NCBI RefSeq assembly: GCF_030818655.1 | Contig: NZ_JAUTAN010000001.1 | Span: forward strand, 1,240,001 to 1,304,000 | Reading direction: 5' to 3' | Origin: Nocardioides zeae | Lineage (GTDB): Bacteria > Actinomycetota > Actinomycetes > Propionibacteriales > Nocardioidaceae | Length of the DNA stretch: 64,000 nt | Part shown: in pieces, positions 24,675 to 34,198 of the stretch | Layout of the letters: each line of letters opens with the position of its first letter | Numbering within the stretch: the stretch's first letter is position 1 | The notes under the pieces: generated by a model | What the model was told of the DNA's origin: nothing | Seen by the model: the letters and a program-made list of their open reading frames with translations, nothing else | Databases searched by the model: none | Position numbers and translations under genes: made by a program

Positions 24675-26799
24675 AGCGGGGGCGGTACAGCAGCGGGTCC
24701 TCCAGCACGGCGCCCAGGTCGGTGCTGTTGCGGCTGTAGGACACGACGACGTCGCCGTCCTCCGGGAGCAGGTCCGGGTGGGCGAGCGGCATGTAGCGCA
24801 GCAGGCCACCGTCGGGGTCCGAGGGCAGCTCCGCCACGGGCGGTCCCGCGGTGAAGGGGCCGGTCGGGGCGGGTGCGGTCCACACGACGAGGTCGCTGCC
24901 GAGCACCTCGCCGCGCTTGGAGACCGCGTACCAGGTGCCGTCGCGCTCGAAGACGCTCAGCGTCTGGGACGTGCCCTCGGTCGCCCCGATCAGCGCGGCC
25001 GCGTCGGCCGGGTCGCGGCCCCAGGTGGCGCCGTCCCAGTACGTCCAGGTGGACGGGTCGTTCACGTCGGCGGGCCGGGTGCGCGCGACCTGGAGGGAGA
25101 ACCCGGTGCCCGGTGCGGGGTCGGCCGGGCGGGCCGTGCCGTAGAGGTAGAGCCACCCGTCGGCGAGCGTCGTGGCCGCGCCCCACATCGGGCGCGTCGT
25201 GTCGGCGTCGTCAGGACCGACGTCCGTGGTGCCGACGAGCTGCGGGACCCCGCCGACGGGCACGACGAAGGTCGCCACCGCCGGGCCGACGTTCTCGAAG
25301 CCGAACGGGTCGTCGGGATCCGTCGTGCGGACCCGCTGGGCGGTCACCTCGACCAGGTCGTAGCCGGGCTGGGCGAGCACCGCCACGGACATCGGCCAGT
25401 AGCCGACACCGCCGTCGCGGTCGGGGATGATCGCGCCGCCCGAGCGGGCCACCACCACCTGCAGGCAGTCGGGTGCGACGACGAGCATCGAGTTGCGGAC
25501 GAAGCGCGCGCCACCGGCGTCGGGTCCCCGCAGGGTGTCCCCGAACATCCACACCGTCCGGCCGTCCTGCAGGGTCGCGCTGGCACCGACGTCGCCTCCC
25601 TGGAACGCGTCGGTGGCCCGGAGGTCGGCGATGCGGTTGAGGTCGTCGATGTCGTCGACCTTCCCGGGCCCGACGCACTCCGTGGTGGAGGCGAGGCTCA
25701 CGCGGGGTGCCACGGGGGGCGGGTTGCCGGGCAGCCCCACGGTGAGCACGGCGGTGGTCGACGCCATCAGCGTCACCGCGAGCACGGCCATCTGTCGTCG
25801 CCACGGAGCGGGAGCCAGCGACGGGTCGTCGTCAGGGCTCGCCTCGCGCGCAAGGCGGCGCAGCACGAGGCGGGTCGAGAGGAGCACGAGGAGGGCCAGG
25901 ACGGCGGACCCCGCGAGGACCACCCCGGAGCGCCAGGCGACGGTCGTCGTCGCGACGGCGGGCGAGAGCGCGTCCGTGGCCGCGCCGACGATCGTCCACG
26001 CCGTCACCGTCCGCCACGGCTGGGCGAGGAGCCAGGGGTCACCGGCGAGCACGAGCGGGAGGGGCAGGACCAGGAGCAGGGCCGCTGCCACCAGCAGCCC
26101 CCGCAGTCCCGCGAGCGCCTCGCAGGCCAGCGTCACCAGCCCGCTGGCGACGACCGCGGCGAGGACGACGGCCCCTGCCCGGGGGCTCGCGAGGGCGGTG
26201 GCCAGGAGCCCCGCGGCGACGCCGAGCGCTCCGATGCCGGCCACCCGCACGACGCCGCGCCGGAACGTGCGCGGCACCGGACCCCAGACCATCGAGACCA
26301 CGACCACCAGCGCGAACCCGGCCGCGACGGCCAGGAGGCTCGTGGTCGTGGCCGCCGGCACGGCGGCGGAGAGCCGGTCGCCGCGCTCCACCACGACCGT
26401 CCGGTCCCGCGCGTCGGCGATGGAGCGCGCCTGCGCCACGAGCGCGCGGTCGCGTGCCGGGGCGTGGTCGTCCGAGAGGAGCAGGCGGTCCTGCGTGCCG
26501 GCGAGGTCGATGACGAGGACGGCCACCACCTCGCCGTCCGCGAGCCGCGCCCGGGCCCGGTCGAGGTCGTCGGTGCCGCCGACGGCCAGCTCCGACCCGG
26601 GCATCGCCTCGACCTCGGAGGCGACCGCGGCGGTCACGACGTCGGGGCCCACGAGCACGACCGGAGCCTGCTGGAGCCGGTCGTCGCCGGCGGCCCCGGC
26701 GGTCAGCGTCCACGCGCCGGCGACCAGCAGCAGGGCGACGACCAGCAGGAGCGCCGGGAGCCGCTCGCCGGGCGAGCGTCGCCCTCGTCGCGTCGTCAC
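24637..26799 (-). CDS. Membrane protein with C-terminal DUF4185-like propeller
   Basis: The 720-residue product begins with a signal-anchor (about 14-36), then a soluble ~120-residue region (VLVGPDVVTAAVASEVEAM, VLVIDLAGTQDRLLLSDD), then about five more hydrophobic helices (about 150-345), and finally a ~350-residue extracytoplasmic beta-rich domain with DGRTVWMFGDTLRG, RNSMLVV, GWLYLYGTA, SVFERDGTWYAVSK and VVSYSRNST, as in DUF4185 five-bladed glycosidase-like propellers. The first region resembles the export-linked membrane part of ABC-2/YhgE proteins. The function is unknown; a surface polysaccharide role is possible. Confidence 0.65.
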   Translation of the reverse strand: MTTRRGRRSPGERLPALLLVVALLLVAGAWTLTAGAAGDDRLQQAPVVLVGPDVVTAAVASEVEAMPGSELAVGGTDDLDRARARLADGEVVAVLVIDLAGTQDRLLLSDDHAPARDRALVAQARSIADARDRTVVVERGDRLSAAVPAATTTSLLAVAAGFALVVVVSMVWGPVPRTFRRGVVRVAGIGALGVAAGLLATALASPRAGAVVLAAVVASGLVTLACEALAGLRGLLVAAALLLVLPLPLVLAGDPWLLAQPWRTVTAWTIVGAATDALSPAVATTTVAWRSGVVLAGSAVLALLVLLSTRLVLRRLAREASPDDDPSLAPAPWRRQMAVLAVTLMASTTAVLTVGLPGNPPPVAPRVSLASTTECVGPGKVDDIDDLNRIADLRATDAFQGGDVGASATLQDGRTVWMFGDTLRGPDAGGARFVRNSMLVVAPDCLQVVVARSGGAIIPDRDGGVGYWPMSVAVLAQPGYDLVEVTAQRVRTTDPDDPFGFENVGPAVATFVVPVGGVPQLVGTTDVGPDDADTTRPMWGAATTLADGWLYLYGTARPADPAPGTGFSLQVARTRPADVNDPSTWTYWDGATWGRDPADAAALIGATEGTSQTLSVFERDGTWYAVSKRGEVLGSDLVVWTAPAPTGPFTAGPPVAELPSDPDGGLLRYMPLAHPDLLPEDGDVVVSYSRNSTDLGAVLEDPLLYRPRFIRVPLPGPSAS

Positions 26800-26865
26800 G
26801 GCGCGATCACACCATGCGGGAGCCCCCGGGCGCGCCCCCGGGCGGTATCGCCTTCGCCACGGGAC

Positions 26866-28392
26866 TCACCAGGCGGCGGGGAACCCCCGCTGCGCCGCGT
26901 GGCTCACGACCGCGCCGCCGTGCCCGGTCGTGAGGTGGTCGAGGTGGTGGGCGCACTCGGCCGCCAGGGCGCGGACGAGTGCGTCGTCCGTGCTCTCCGG
27001 GCCGTCCGCCGGTTCGGGCACGACGGCGTGGACGATGCCGTCGGCCAGCAGGTCGGCCGCGCGCACGCGCTGCTGCTCCGCCAGCTCGTCGGCCCGCTCG
27101 GGCGTGCCGTGGACGATGACGCTCGCACCTTCGGGGGGCAGCGGCGACAGCCACGCGTGCTCGGCGGCCACGACGACGTCCGCGGGCAGCAGTGCGAGGG
27201 CGCCGCCGCCGCAGCCCTGTCCCATCAGCAGGGAGACCGTCGGCACGGTCATGGTCGTCATGGTCGCGATGCAGCGCGCGATCTCGCCGGCGATCGACCC
27301 CTCCTCGGCCGCCTGCGAGAGCTCGGCACCCGGGGTGTCGATGACGGTCACCAGGGGGAGCCGGAGCTCCTCGGCGAGCCGCATGGCGCGGCGGGCCTCG
27401 CGCAGCGCCCCCGGCCCCATGGGGCTCGACGGCGTCTGCCGTACGCGGTCCTGCCCGACGAGCACGCAGGGCTGCCCGTCGAGGCGGGTGAGCGCGATGA
27501 GGATGGACCCGTCGTGCTCGCCCTGCTCGGTGCCCCGGAGCCGCACGGTGCCCTCGGCGGCGTGCCGCAGCAGGTCCCGCACGCCCGGGCGGCCCGCGGC
27601 GCGCGTGCGCTCGATCGACTCCCAGGCGGGGACCGGCGACGCGACGCCGTCGGCGGCGGTACGGCGCGGCAACCGGGGTGGCCGCGGCGCGTCGAGCAGC
27701 ACGCCCAGGGCCAGGTCGACCAGGCCGCGCAGCTCGTCGGCGGTGGCGACGGCGTCGATGATGCCGTGCGCGGCGAGGTTCTCGGCCGTCTGCACGCCCG
27801 GCGGGAAGGCGCGGCCGTTGAGGGCCTCGTACACCTTCGGTCCGAGGAAGCCGACGAGGGCGCCGGGCTCGGCCACGGTCACGTGGGCGAGGGAACCCCA
27901 CGAGGCGAGCACGCCACCGGTGGTGGGGTGCCGGAGGTAGGCGAGGTAGGGGAGGCCCGCGGCACGGTGGGCCATGACCGCGCGGGTGATGTCGACCATG
28001 CCGACGAAGGCGGGGGTGCCCTCCTGCATCCGCGTGCCCCCCGACGACGTGCTGGCGAGGAGGGGCAGGCCCTCGTCGGTCGCCCGGCGCACGGCCGCGA
28101 CGATGCGGGCGGCGGTGGCGGCGCCGATCGACCCCGCGAGGAAGCGGAAGTCGTTGACGACGACGGCGACCGGGCGGCCCCCGACCTCGCCACGCCCGGT
28201 CAGGACGGCCTCGTCGAGCCCCGACCTCTCGCTGGCGGCGGCGAGCTGGCCGCGGTAGTCCGGCGCCAGGTGCGACGTGTCGACCGGCCGGTCCCAGGAC
28301 TCGAACGTGCCCGCGTCGAGCACCGCCGCGACGAGCTCGGGAGCACCGAGCCGCCGGGCCCGGGGGGCGGGTTCCTGGACTGCAGTCGTCAT
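26866..28392 (-). CDS. Acyl-CoA carboxyltransferase, fused AccD-AccA type
   Basis: The 508-residue protein joins both carboxyltransferase halves: an AccD-like N-terminal crotonase domain (FRFLAGSIGAATAARIVAA, SGGTRMQEGTPAFVGMVDI) and an AccA-like C-terminal domain (VTVIDTPGAELSQAAEEGSI, LLMGQGCGGGALALLPADVV). The AccD zinc ribbon is absent. It transfers carboxyl from biotin to an acyl-CoA; biotin carboxylase and carrier are not nearby. It is divergent from a FadR-type regulator, with two palindromes between them. The substrate could be acetyl-CoA or a longer acyl-CoA. Confidence 0.85.
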   Translation of the reverse strand: MTTAVQEPAPRARRLGAPELVAAVLDAGTFESWDRPVDTSHLAPDYRGQLAAASERSGLDEAVLTGRGEVGGRPVAVVVNDFRFLAGSIGAATAARIVAAVRRATDEGLPLLASTSSGGTRMQEGTPAFVGMVDITRAVMAHRAAGLPYLAYLRHPTTGGVLASWGSLAHVTVAEPGALVGFLGPKVYEALNGRAFPPGVQTAENLAAHGIIDAVATADELRGLVDLALGVLLDAPRPPRLPRRTAADGVASPVPAWESIERTRAAGRPGVRDLLRHAAEGTVRLRGTEQGEHDGSILIALTRLDGQPCVLVGQDRVRQTPSSPMGPGALREARRAMRLAEELRLPLVTVIDTPGAELSQAAEEGSIAGEIARCIATMTTMTVPTVSLLMGQGCGGGALALLPADVVVAAEHAWLSPLPPEGASVIVHGTPERADELAEQQRVRAADLLADGIVHAVVPEPADGPESTDDALVRALAAECAHHLDHLTTGHGGAVVSHAAQRGFPAAW

Positions 28393-28417
28393 CGTCGACC
28401 TCTTCGTCTGCGTTGGC

Positions 28418-28450
28418 CCACTGCGCTAGTGGCTGATTGGCCTAGCCAAT
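28418..28450. promoter_or_regulatory. Twin palindromic operators between carboxyltransferase and GntR genes
   Basis: CCACT-N5-AGTGG (28418-28432) is followed 3 bases later by ATTGGC-CTA-GCCAAT (28436-28450). Both lie in the 92-base divergent gap, upstream of the -10 box TACGCT (28473-28478) of the regulator. They are natural sites for the FadR-type protein encoded next door. Confidence 0.55.
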
Positions 28451-28484
28451 AGGTGATCGAGCCGTGTGTCAATACGCTGACCCG

Positions 28485-29189
28485 GTGAGCACGCCCGACT
28501 CCAAGCTGCCGTCGCCCGTCGCGCGGACGCGGCTCTACGAGCAGGTCGCGGAGCAGATCACACGGTGGGTGGCCGAGGCCGGCCTCGGCGCCGGTGACCG
28601 GCTGCCGCCCGAGCGCGAGCTCGCCGTGCAGCTCGGGGTCAGCCGCGCCACCCTCAGCCAGGCGCTCGTCGCCCTCGAGGTCGTCGGCGTCGTCGCCGTC
28701 CGCCACGGTGACGGGACCGTGCTCACCGGCGCCCAGCCCGCCGCCGCCCCCGTGCTCTCCGCCATCCGGGCCCACGCCGACCGCCTGCCCGAGGTGATCG
28801 ACGCACGCGACGCGCTGGAGACCAAGATCGCGCGGTTGGCGGCGGAGCGGCGTACGGAGGAGGACCTCGCCGCGATCCAGGCCGCCCTGGACGCCATGGC
28901 GGCCGACGTCGAGGCGGGCGGCCGGGGCGTCGAGGGCGACGAGCTCTTCCACGGGGCGGTCACCCGTGCCGCGCACTCGCGCCTGCTCGCCGACATGATG
29001 GGCACCATCGGCGAGCTGATCCGCGAGTCCCGCATCGAGTCGCTGTCCCAGCCCGAGCGGCCCCGCAACTCGCTCGCCGGGCACCGCGCCGTCGCCGACG
29101 CCATCGCCGCCGGCGATGCGGACGCCGCCGCGCGCGCCATGCACGAGCACATCACGATGGTCAGCGACGTCGCGCTCCTGCGCGACTGA
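28485..29189 (+). CDS. GntR/FadR-family transcriptional regulator
   Basis: The 234-residue product has an N-terminal winged helix of GntR type (RLYEQVAEQITRWVAEAGLG, GDRLPPERELAVQLGVSRAT) and a helical FCD effector domain (VIDARDALETKIARLAAERR, DELFHGAVTRAAHSRLL). FCD regulators sense acyl-CoAs or carboxylic acids. GTG at 28485 sits 6 bases after the -10 TACGCT, so the transcript is leaderless. It probably controls itself and the divergent carboxyltransferase through the palindromes at 28418-28450. Confidence 0.88.
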   Translation: MSTPDSKLPSPVARTRLYEQVAEQITRWVAEAGLGAGDRLPPERELAVQLGVSRATLSQALVALEVVGVVAVRHGDGTVLTGAQPAAAPVLSAIRAHADRLPEVIDARDALETKIARLAAERRTEEDLAAIQAALDAMAADVEAGGRGVEGDELFHGAVTRAAHSRLLADMMGTIGELIRESRIESLSQPERPRNSLAGHRAVADAIAAGDADAAARAMHEHITMVSDVALLRD

Positions 29190-29226
29190 GCGGCCGAGCC
29201 TGCCCGTCCCCACCGGAGGAACCCGC

Positions 29227-30246
29227 GTGCACGACTTCATCGCCGGCCTGCCCAAGGCCGAGCTCCACGTCCACCACGTCGGCTCGGCGTCGCCGCGGAT
29301 CGTGGCGGAGCTCGCGGCGCGGCACCCCGGCACCGTGCCGAGCGACGTGGACGCGCTGGCGCGCTTCTTCGAGTTCCGCGACTTCGCGCACTTCATCGAG
29401 GTCTACCTGGCGGTCGTGGCCCTCGTCCGCACGCCCGAGGACATCCGCTACCTCACTTACGAGGTGGCGCGGGAGATGGCCGAGGGGCAGGCGCTGCGGT
29501 ACGCCGAGCTGACGTGCACGCCGTACACCTCGGTGCAGCCCCACCTGGACGGCGTCGGCATGCCGATCGAGGCCTACACGGAGGCCCTCGAGGACGCGCG
29601 GGTCGCGGCGGAGCGCGACTTCGGGCTGGTGCTCCGCTGGATCTACGACATCCCGGGGGAGTCGGGGCTGCCCGCCGCGGAGGCGACGCTCGGCTTCGCG
29701 CTCGACCACGCGCCCGCCGGTCTCGTCGGCTTCGGCCTCGGGGGTCCCGAGATCGGGGTGCCCCGCCCGCAGTTCGCACCCCACTTCGCCGCCGCCCGCG
29801 CCGCGGGGCTGCGCAGCGTGCCGCACGCGGGGGAGACGACCGGCCCGGAGACCGTCTGGGACGCGTTGCGGCTGCTCGGCGCCGAGCGCATCGGGCACGG
29901 CACGTCGGCGGCGCAGGACCCGGCCCTGCTCGCGCACCTCGCCGCGACGGGGATCCCGCTCGAGGTGTGCCCCTCGTCCAACATCGCGACCCGGGCCGTG
30001 GCCTCGCTCGACGAGCACCCGCTGCGCGCCTTCCGCGACGCCGGGGTCACCGTCACCATCAACTCCGACGACCCGCCGATGTTCGGCACGACGCTGAACC
30101 GCGAGTACGGCGTGGCCGCCGACCTGCTCGGGCTCGACGAGTCCGGCGTGGCGGACCTCGCGCGCGCGGCGGTGCGGGCCTCCTTCGCCGACGACGGCAC
30201 GAAGGCGCGGGTGCTGGCCGAGATCGACGCGTACGTCGCGGGTTGA
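29227..30246 (+). CDS. Adenosine deaminase family protein
   Basis: The 339-residue metal-dependent amidohydrolase deaminates adenosine or a related purine. Zinc and catalytic residues are visible: HVH in ELHVHHVGSAS, PHAGETTGPETVWDAL (His and Glu), ERIGHGTS, and NSDDPPMFGT. GTG at 29227 has CGGAGGAA 5 bases upstream. The unusual HHVGSASPRIV start is, from memory, shared by Streptomyces proteins annotated as adenosine deaminase; the exact substrate is not certain. It is 37 bases downstream of the regulator and may be co-transcribed. Confidence 0.85.
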   Translation: MHDFIAGLPKAELHVHHVGSASPRIVAELAARHPGTVPSDVDALARFFEFRDFAHFIEVYLAVVALVRTPEDIRYLTYEVAREMAEGQALRYAELTCTPYTSVQPHLDGVGMPIEAYTEALEDARVAAERDFGLVLRWIYDIPGESGLPAAEATLGFALDHAPAGLVGFGLGGPEIGVPRPQFAPHFAAARAAGLRSVPHAGETTGPETVWDALRLLGAERIGHGTSAAQDPALLAHLAATGIPLEVCPSSNIATRAVASLDEHPLRAFRDAGVTVTINSDDPPMFGTTLNREYGVAADLLGLDESGVADLARAAVRASFADDGTKARVLAEIDAYVAG

Positions 30247-30267
30247 TCCCTGCCGGACGATGGGGGG

Positions 30268-30870
30268 GTGTCCACGCTCGTCGTCACCGCGCACCCCGAC
30301 CCGACCTCGCTCACGCACCACGTCGCTGCCCGCCTGTGCGAGCGCCTCACCGACCGCGGGGAGGACGTCACGACCGCGCACCTCGCCCAGGAGGGATTCG
30401 ACCCCCGGTTCACGGCGACCGACCGGCAGGCGTACCTGACGGGCCAGGGCCACCCGCGTGACGTGCTCGCGGAGCAGGAGCGGCTCGACGCGGCGCAGCA
30501 CCTCGTGCTCGTGTTCCCGGTCTACTGGTGGTCGATGCCGGCTCTGCTCAAGGGGTGGGTCGACCGGGTGTTCGTAGCGCCGTGGGCCTTCGCGATCGAC
30601 GACGGCGGCCGTGTGGTGCCGGCGCAGCAGCGGCTCACGGTCCACCTCGTGCCGATCTTGGGCACGGCGCAGGGCTCGTTCTCGCGGCACGGATACGCGG
30701 AGTCGTTCACCACGCAGGTCGAGCGCGGCATCCTCGACTACTGCGGCGTCCGCCGTGGCGCGACCGCCTTCGTGCACGACGCGGAGGACGAGACGAGGGC
30801 GACGGGCAACGCCGGGCTGGCCGTCGACACCGTCGTCGGCGCCGTCGTCGGCACGGCCGTCCGGGGCTGA
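30268..30870 (+). CDS. NAD(P)H:quinone oxidoreductase-like flavoprotein
   Basis: A 200-residue flavodoxin-fold protein of the NQO1/KefF/MdaB family, which reduces quinones with two electrons using FAD or FMN. Conserved features are VVTAHPDPTSLTHHVA (phosphate loop), VFPVYWWSMPALLKGWVDR and LVPILGTAQGSF. Length is normal. The GTG start lies in a G-rich leader without a clear ribosome site. It is followed after 6 bases by the SPL homologue. Confidence 0.85.
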   Translation: MSTLVVTAHPDPTSLTHHVAARLCERLTDRGEDVTTAHLAQEGFDPRFTATDRQAYLTGQGHPRDVLAEQERLDAAQHLVLVFPVYWWSMPALLKGWVDRVFVAPWAFAIDDGGRVVPAQQRLTVHLVPILGTAQGSFSRHGYAESFTTQVERGILDYCGVRRGATAFVHDAEDETRATGNAGLAVDTVVGAVVGTAVRG

Positions 30871-30876
30871 GGAGGG

Positions 30877-31950
30877 GTGCCCCGCAGGGCGGCCGAGCGG
30901 CTGCTCGCCATCGAGCGGATCTACCACGAGCCCGCTGTGCACGACTGGGCGCGCGGCCGCGAGGTGCTGGCCCGGTTCCCCGACGCGGAGCTCGTCGAGG
31001 TGCCCTCCCACCAGGACATCCCCGGTCTCTACGGCAACGCCGGCCAGGTCGACGACTGGGTGCGGAACAAGCGGGGCGTGCTCGTGCTGGGGGAGAAGCG
31101 CAGCCTGCAGGCCCGACCCAACGGGCGTTCCGCGGACTTCATCGCGCCGTCCACCTCGAACGGGTGCGCCATGGCGTGCTCCTACTGCTACGTGCCGCGC
31201 CGGAAGGGCTACGCCAACCCGATCACCGTCTTCGTCAACATCGAGCGGATCCTGGGCTACCTCGAGCGGCACGTCGCACGGCAGGGACCGAAGCCGGAGC
31301 CCAACCAGTGCGACCCCCACGACTGGGTCTACGACCTCGGGGAGAACGGGGACTGCTCGGTCGACGCCCTCATCTCCGACAACGTGCGCGACCTGGTCGA
31401 CCTGTTCGCCCGCACGCCGGGCGCCAAGGGGAGCTTCGCGACGAAGCTCGTCAACCGGGACCTGCTCGACTGGGACCCCCGCGGCGGCACCCGGGTGCGG
31501 TTCTCGCTGATGCCCCGCGAGATGTCGCGGCGCCTCGACCTGCGCACCTCGCCGATCGGCGAACGGATCGCTGCGGTCGACGACTTCGTCGCCGCGGGCT
31601 ACGAGGTGCACCTCAACTTCAGTCCCGTGGTGCTCCACGAGGGCTGGTACGACGAGTGGCGCGACCTCCTCCGCGAGATCGCGGACGTCGTGTCGCCGGC
31701 GGCCCGGGAGCAGCTGGCCTGCGAGATCATCATGCTGACCCACAACGAGGGGCTGCACGAGATCAACCTCGGGTGGCACCCGCGCGGCGAGGACCTGCTG
31801 TGGCGTCCCGACCTGCAGGAGCCGAAGCGCAGCCACAGCGGGCAGGTGAACGTGCGCTACCGAGCCGCGTGGAAGCGGCGCTGGCTCGACCAGCTGCTCG
31901 AGCTGGTCGCGACGGAGCTGCCTGGCTGCCGCGTGCGCTACGCCTTCTGA
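30877..31950 (+). CDS. Spore photoproduct lyase-family radical SAM protein
   Basis: The 357-residue protein has a radical SAM cluster motif CAMACSYC (Cys-x3-Cys-x2-Cys) after an N-terminal domain typical of the SPL family (LLAIERIYHEPAVHDWARG). Later blocks include KLVNRDLLDWDPRGGTRVRF, LMPREMSRRLDLRTSPIGER and HLNFSPVVLHEGWYDEW. True SPL repairs spore photoproduct in endospores; actinobacterial homologues exist in organisms without endospores, so this may repair another lesion or do another reaction. It is close behind the flavoprotein and perhaps receives electrons from it. Confidence 0.8.
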   Translation: MPRRAAERLLAIERIYHEPAVHDWARGREVLARFPDAELVEVPSHQDIPGLYGNAGQVDDWVRNKRGVLVLGEKRSLQARPNGRSADFIAPSTSNGCAMACSYCYVPRRKGYANPITVFVNIERILGYLERHVARQGPKPEPNQCDPHDWVYDLGENGDCSVDALISDNVRDLVDLFARTPGAKGSFATKLVNRDLLDWDPRGGTRVRFSLMPREMSRRLDLRTSPIGERIAAVDDFVAAGYEVHLNFSPVVLHEGWYDEWRDLLREIADVVSPAAREQLACEIIMLTHNEGLHEINLGWHPRGEDLLWRPDLQEPKRSHSGQVNVRYRAAWKRRWLDQLLELVATELPGCRVRYAF

Positions 31951-32105
31951 GGCGGGCACCCGGTCGGGTGGGCCACCCGCCCGAGCGGTGGACAGCGGGG
32001 GCCGGACGCGGTGTACTGGCAGTTGGTCCGGTCCGGACCGTTCACGGTTCTCCAGCACGTGGGAGCCGGCCCCGCGCTCCGGCGCGACATCCTCGGGAGG
32101 CATTT

Positions 32106-32558
32106 GTGCCCACCCTCGTCCCCTCTGAACGCCCTCGTCGGCGGACCCACTTCAGTGTCGACATCGACGTCATCGACGGCGTCGTCACCCTCACCGGCGT
32201 GCTCGACGACGTCACCGTGCGCGGCCTCGACGACGCCGTGCTCGTGGCCGCCCGCGCCACCGGAGCGGAGGGTCCGCGCGACGTCGTCGTCGACCTGCGC
32301 GGGGCCGACCTCCTGTCCGCGGCCGCCACCCGCCTCCTCGAGGCCTCCGTCGTGACCGCGGCCGCGCAGGGCATCGCCGTGCGCTTCGACGCACCGGCGG
32401 GGTGCATGGCCCACCGTGTCCTCGTCGCGGTCCGCGCGCTGCTGGGTGACCGCGCCGAGCGGCTGCCGCTCGTCACGCGGACGGTGCGTCACCTCCATGT
32501 CGTGCCGCAACCGGCACGGGGCGCGGAGCTCGCGGGGACCGGGGCGGACACGCTGTAG
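32106..32558 (+). CDS. STAS-domain protein
   Basis: The 150-residue product contains a STAS/anti-sigma-factor-antagonist fold (VVTLTGVLDDVTVRGLDDAV, VVVDLRGADLLSAAATRLLE, AQGIAVRFDAPAGC). The usual phosphorylatable Ser region reads DLLSAAATRLL. GTG at 32106 has GGGAGG 6 bases upstream. Such proteins bind anti-sigma kinases in general stress pathways, which fits the stress-type promoters at 35-39 kb. No partner kinase is in the window. Confidence 0.7.
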   Translation: MPTLVPSERPRRRTHFSVDIDVIDGVVTLTGVLDDVTVRGLDDAVLVAARATGAEGPRDVVVDLRGADLLSAAATRLLEASVVTAAAQGIAVRFDAPAGCMAHRVLVAVRALLGDRAERLPLVTRTVRHLHVVPQPARGAELAGTGADTL

Positions 32559-32632
32559 GGGATTGGTCCCTCAGGGCATGCTGCGCCGCCCGGCCACGGG
32601 CGTGGGCGGGCGGCGGGTGGTGCTGGCCGGGG

Positions 32633-34122
32633 TCAGGTCTCGTGCGTCTGGTCTGGCGCCTCGTCGGGTGGTGGCCAGGGTCGGGTGCCGTCGCGGTCGA
32701 CGAGGTAGCGCAGGCCCGTCGGGCTGGTCCAGATGAGCGCGTGGGGTGGTTCGCCGTTGTCTGGGTGGGTGGGCCGGTAGGTCCACCGTTTGCCGGTGCG
32801 TAGTTCGCGGTGGGTCTTCATGCGGTGGTGGCGTCGGCAGAGCGGGAAGAGGTTCTTGGTCGAGGTCTGGCCGGGTGGACCGTGCTCGTCGTAGGCCTGG
32901 CAGTGGTCGAGGTCGGCTGTTCTCGATGAGCGGGTGCAGTAGGGGAAGACGCAGCGGGGCCAGCGGGCTCTGACGTGGTCGGCGATGCGGTTCGGTGGGG
33001 TGTAGCCGTTCACGGCGTCATCGATGTTGAGGTCGATGATCGGCTTGATCGTGACGGTGGTGTCCGGTGCGGCGCACCAGGCCTGGACCTGCTCGACCGT
33101 GACGGCGCCTCGAGGTGCGCCGGGGGTGTCGAGGCGGGCGAGGTCGATGCCGGTCGTCCCGGTGCAGTGGTCGATCCCGGGCCCGAACCCGTTCAGGGTG
33201 CCGGTGATCGCGGCCTGGTCGAGGTGCACGAACAAGACGACCTCGCGCCGCGCCCGCTGAACAGGTCGGGGCTCGTCGCCAGCAGGCCCACTGGCCGCGC
33301 CGTACTCCAACGTCGCCACACCCTCGCAGCGCCGCGCGATCTCGCCCAGGGCGATGGAGCGGCGCACGTCGAGATCCTGGTCGCAGCCCAGCTCGGTCAG
33401 CTGCCGGGCCACGTGCGCGATCGTGCGTTCGAGGTCGAGCGCGTCCGCCAGGTCGAGGGTCCCGTGGACGTCGACGGTCCCGCGCAGCATCCCGGTGAGC
33501 GGGTCGGCGTAGGCGACGTCGCCGAGCTCGATCGTCAGGTGGCGTCCTCCGTCGGCTTCGGCCCGCTCGGCTTCGGTGGTCTCGGGGTCGAACCGGGCAG
33601 CGGCCTCGGCGACCAGCCGGTCGACCTCAGGACCGGTCGCCTTGCCCGCGACGTACGCGATGTGTCTGTCCACGAACCCCGCCGCCTCGAACTTCAGCGT
33701 CCGCGTGGTCTGGGCGATGCGCCGTCCCCGCCACACGTCGACCTCGCCGGCCGCGACACGGGCGTGCACCCGTGGGAGGCGGTAGCGCAGCTCCACCGCG
33801 TCGCCCACCAGCCGCCGGGCGGCGTCAAAGGAACAACCCCGGGCGGCGGCGACCTCGCCGATGCAGAACTCCGCCACCACCGGCGCCCCAGGACCACCCA
33901 GCTCGAGGAACTGATCCCCGGCCAACGTCTCGACATAGGACTCCTCGTGCCACTCACCCAGCACCGTGATCGGGTCACCCACCACCTCGGCCGACGCTGT
34001 GGGCAGAAGCCCAGTCACCCACCGCAACGAACGCAGCCGCCTCCGCGACACGAGCCGCCGTCGTGCGCTCGCGGACCGCGTCGATCAACGCGGTCGCCGT
34101 GTGCTGGGTCCCCCGATCCATA
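32633..34122 (-). pseudogene. DUF222/HNH endonuclease-like gene, apparent frameshift near 5' end
   Basis: The main frame (to 32633) encodes a DUF222 domain followed by an HNH nuclease motif (RCVFPYCTRSSRTADLDHC, CRRHHRMKTHRELRTG). A convincing DUF222 N-terminus (MDRGTQHTATALIDAVRERT, AAAFVAVGDWASAH) begins at ATG 34122 in another frame that stops at 33975. Restoring one base near 33985-33990 joins them. Alternatively translation starts at GTG 34051 in the main frame, giving 472 residues. These genes exist as many near-identical copies in actinobacteria and are linked to mobile DNA; the function is unclear. Confidence 0.7.
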
Positions 34123-34198
34123 GCCCCAACTTTAGTCGAACACGCGTTCGAGCACCACCTCTTGGTGGTGACCTGTGGATGACCTCGCCACGCCGTCC

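Noticed and set aside
29161..32103. 980-codon minus-strand ORF opposite adenosine deaminase, quinone reductase and SPL homologue
   Set aside because: All three plus-strand genes have clear domains and ribosome sites; the antisense frame has neither.
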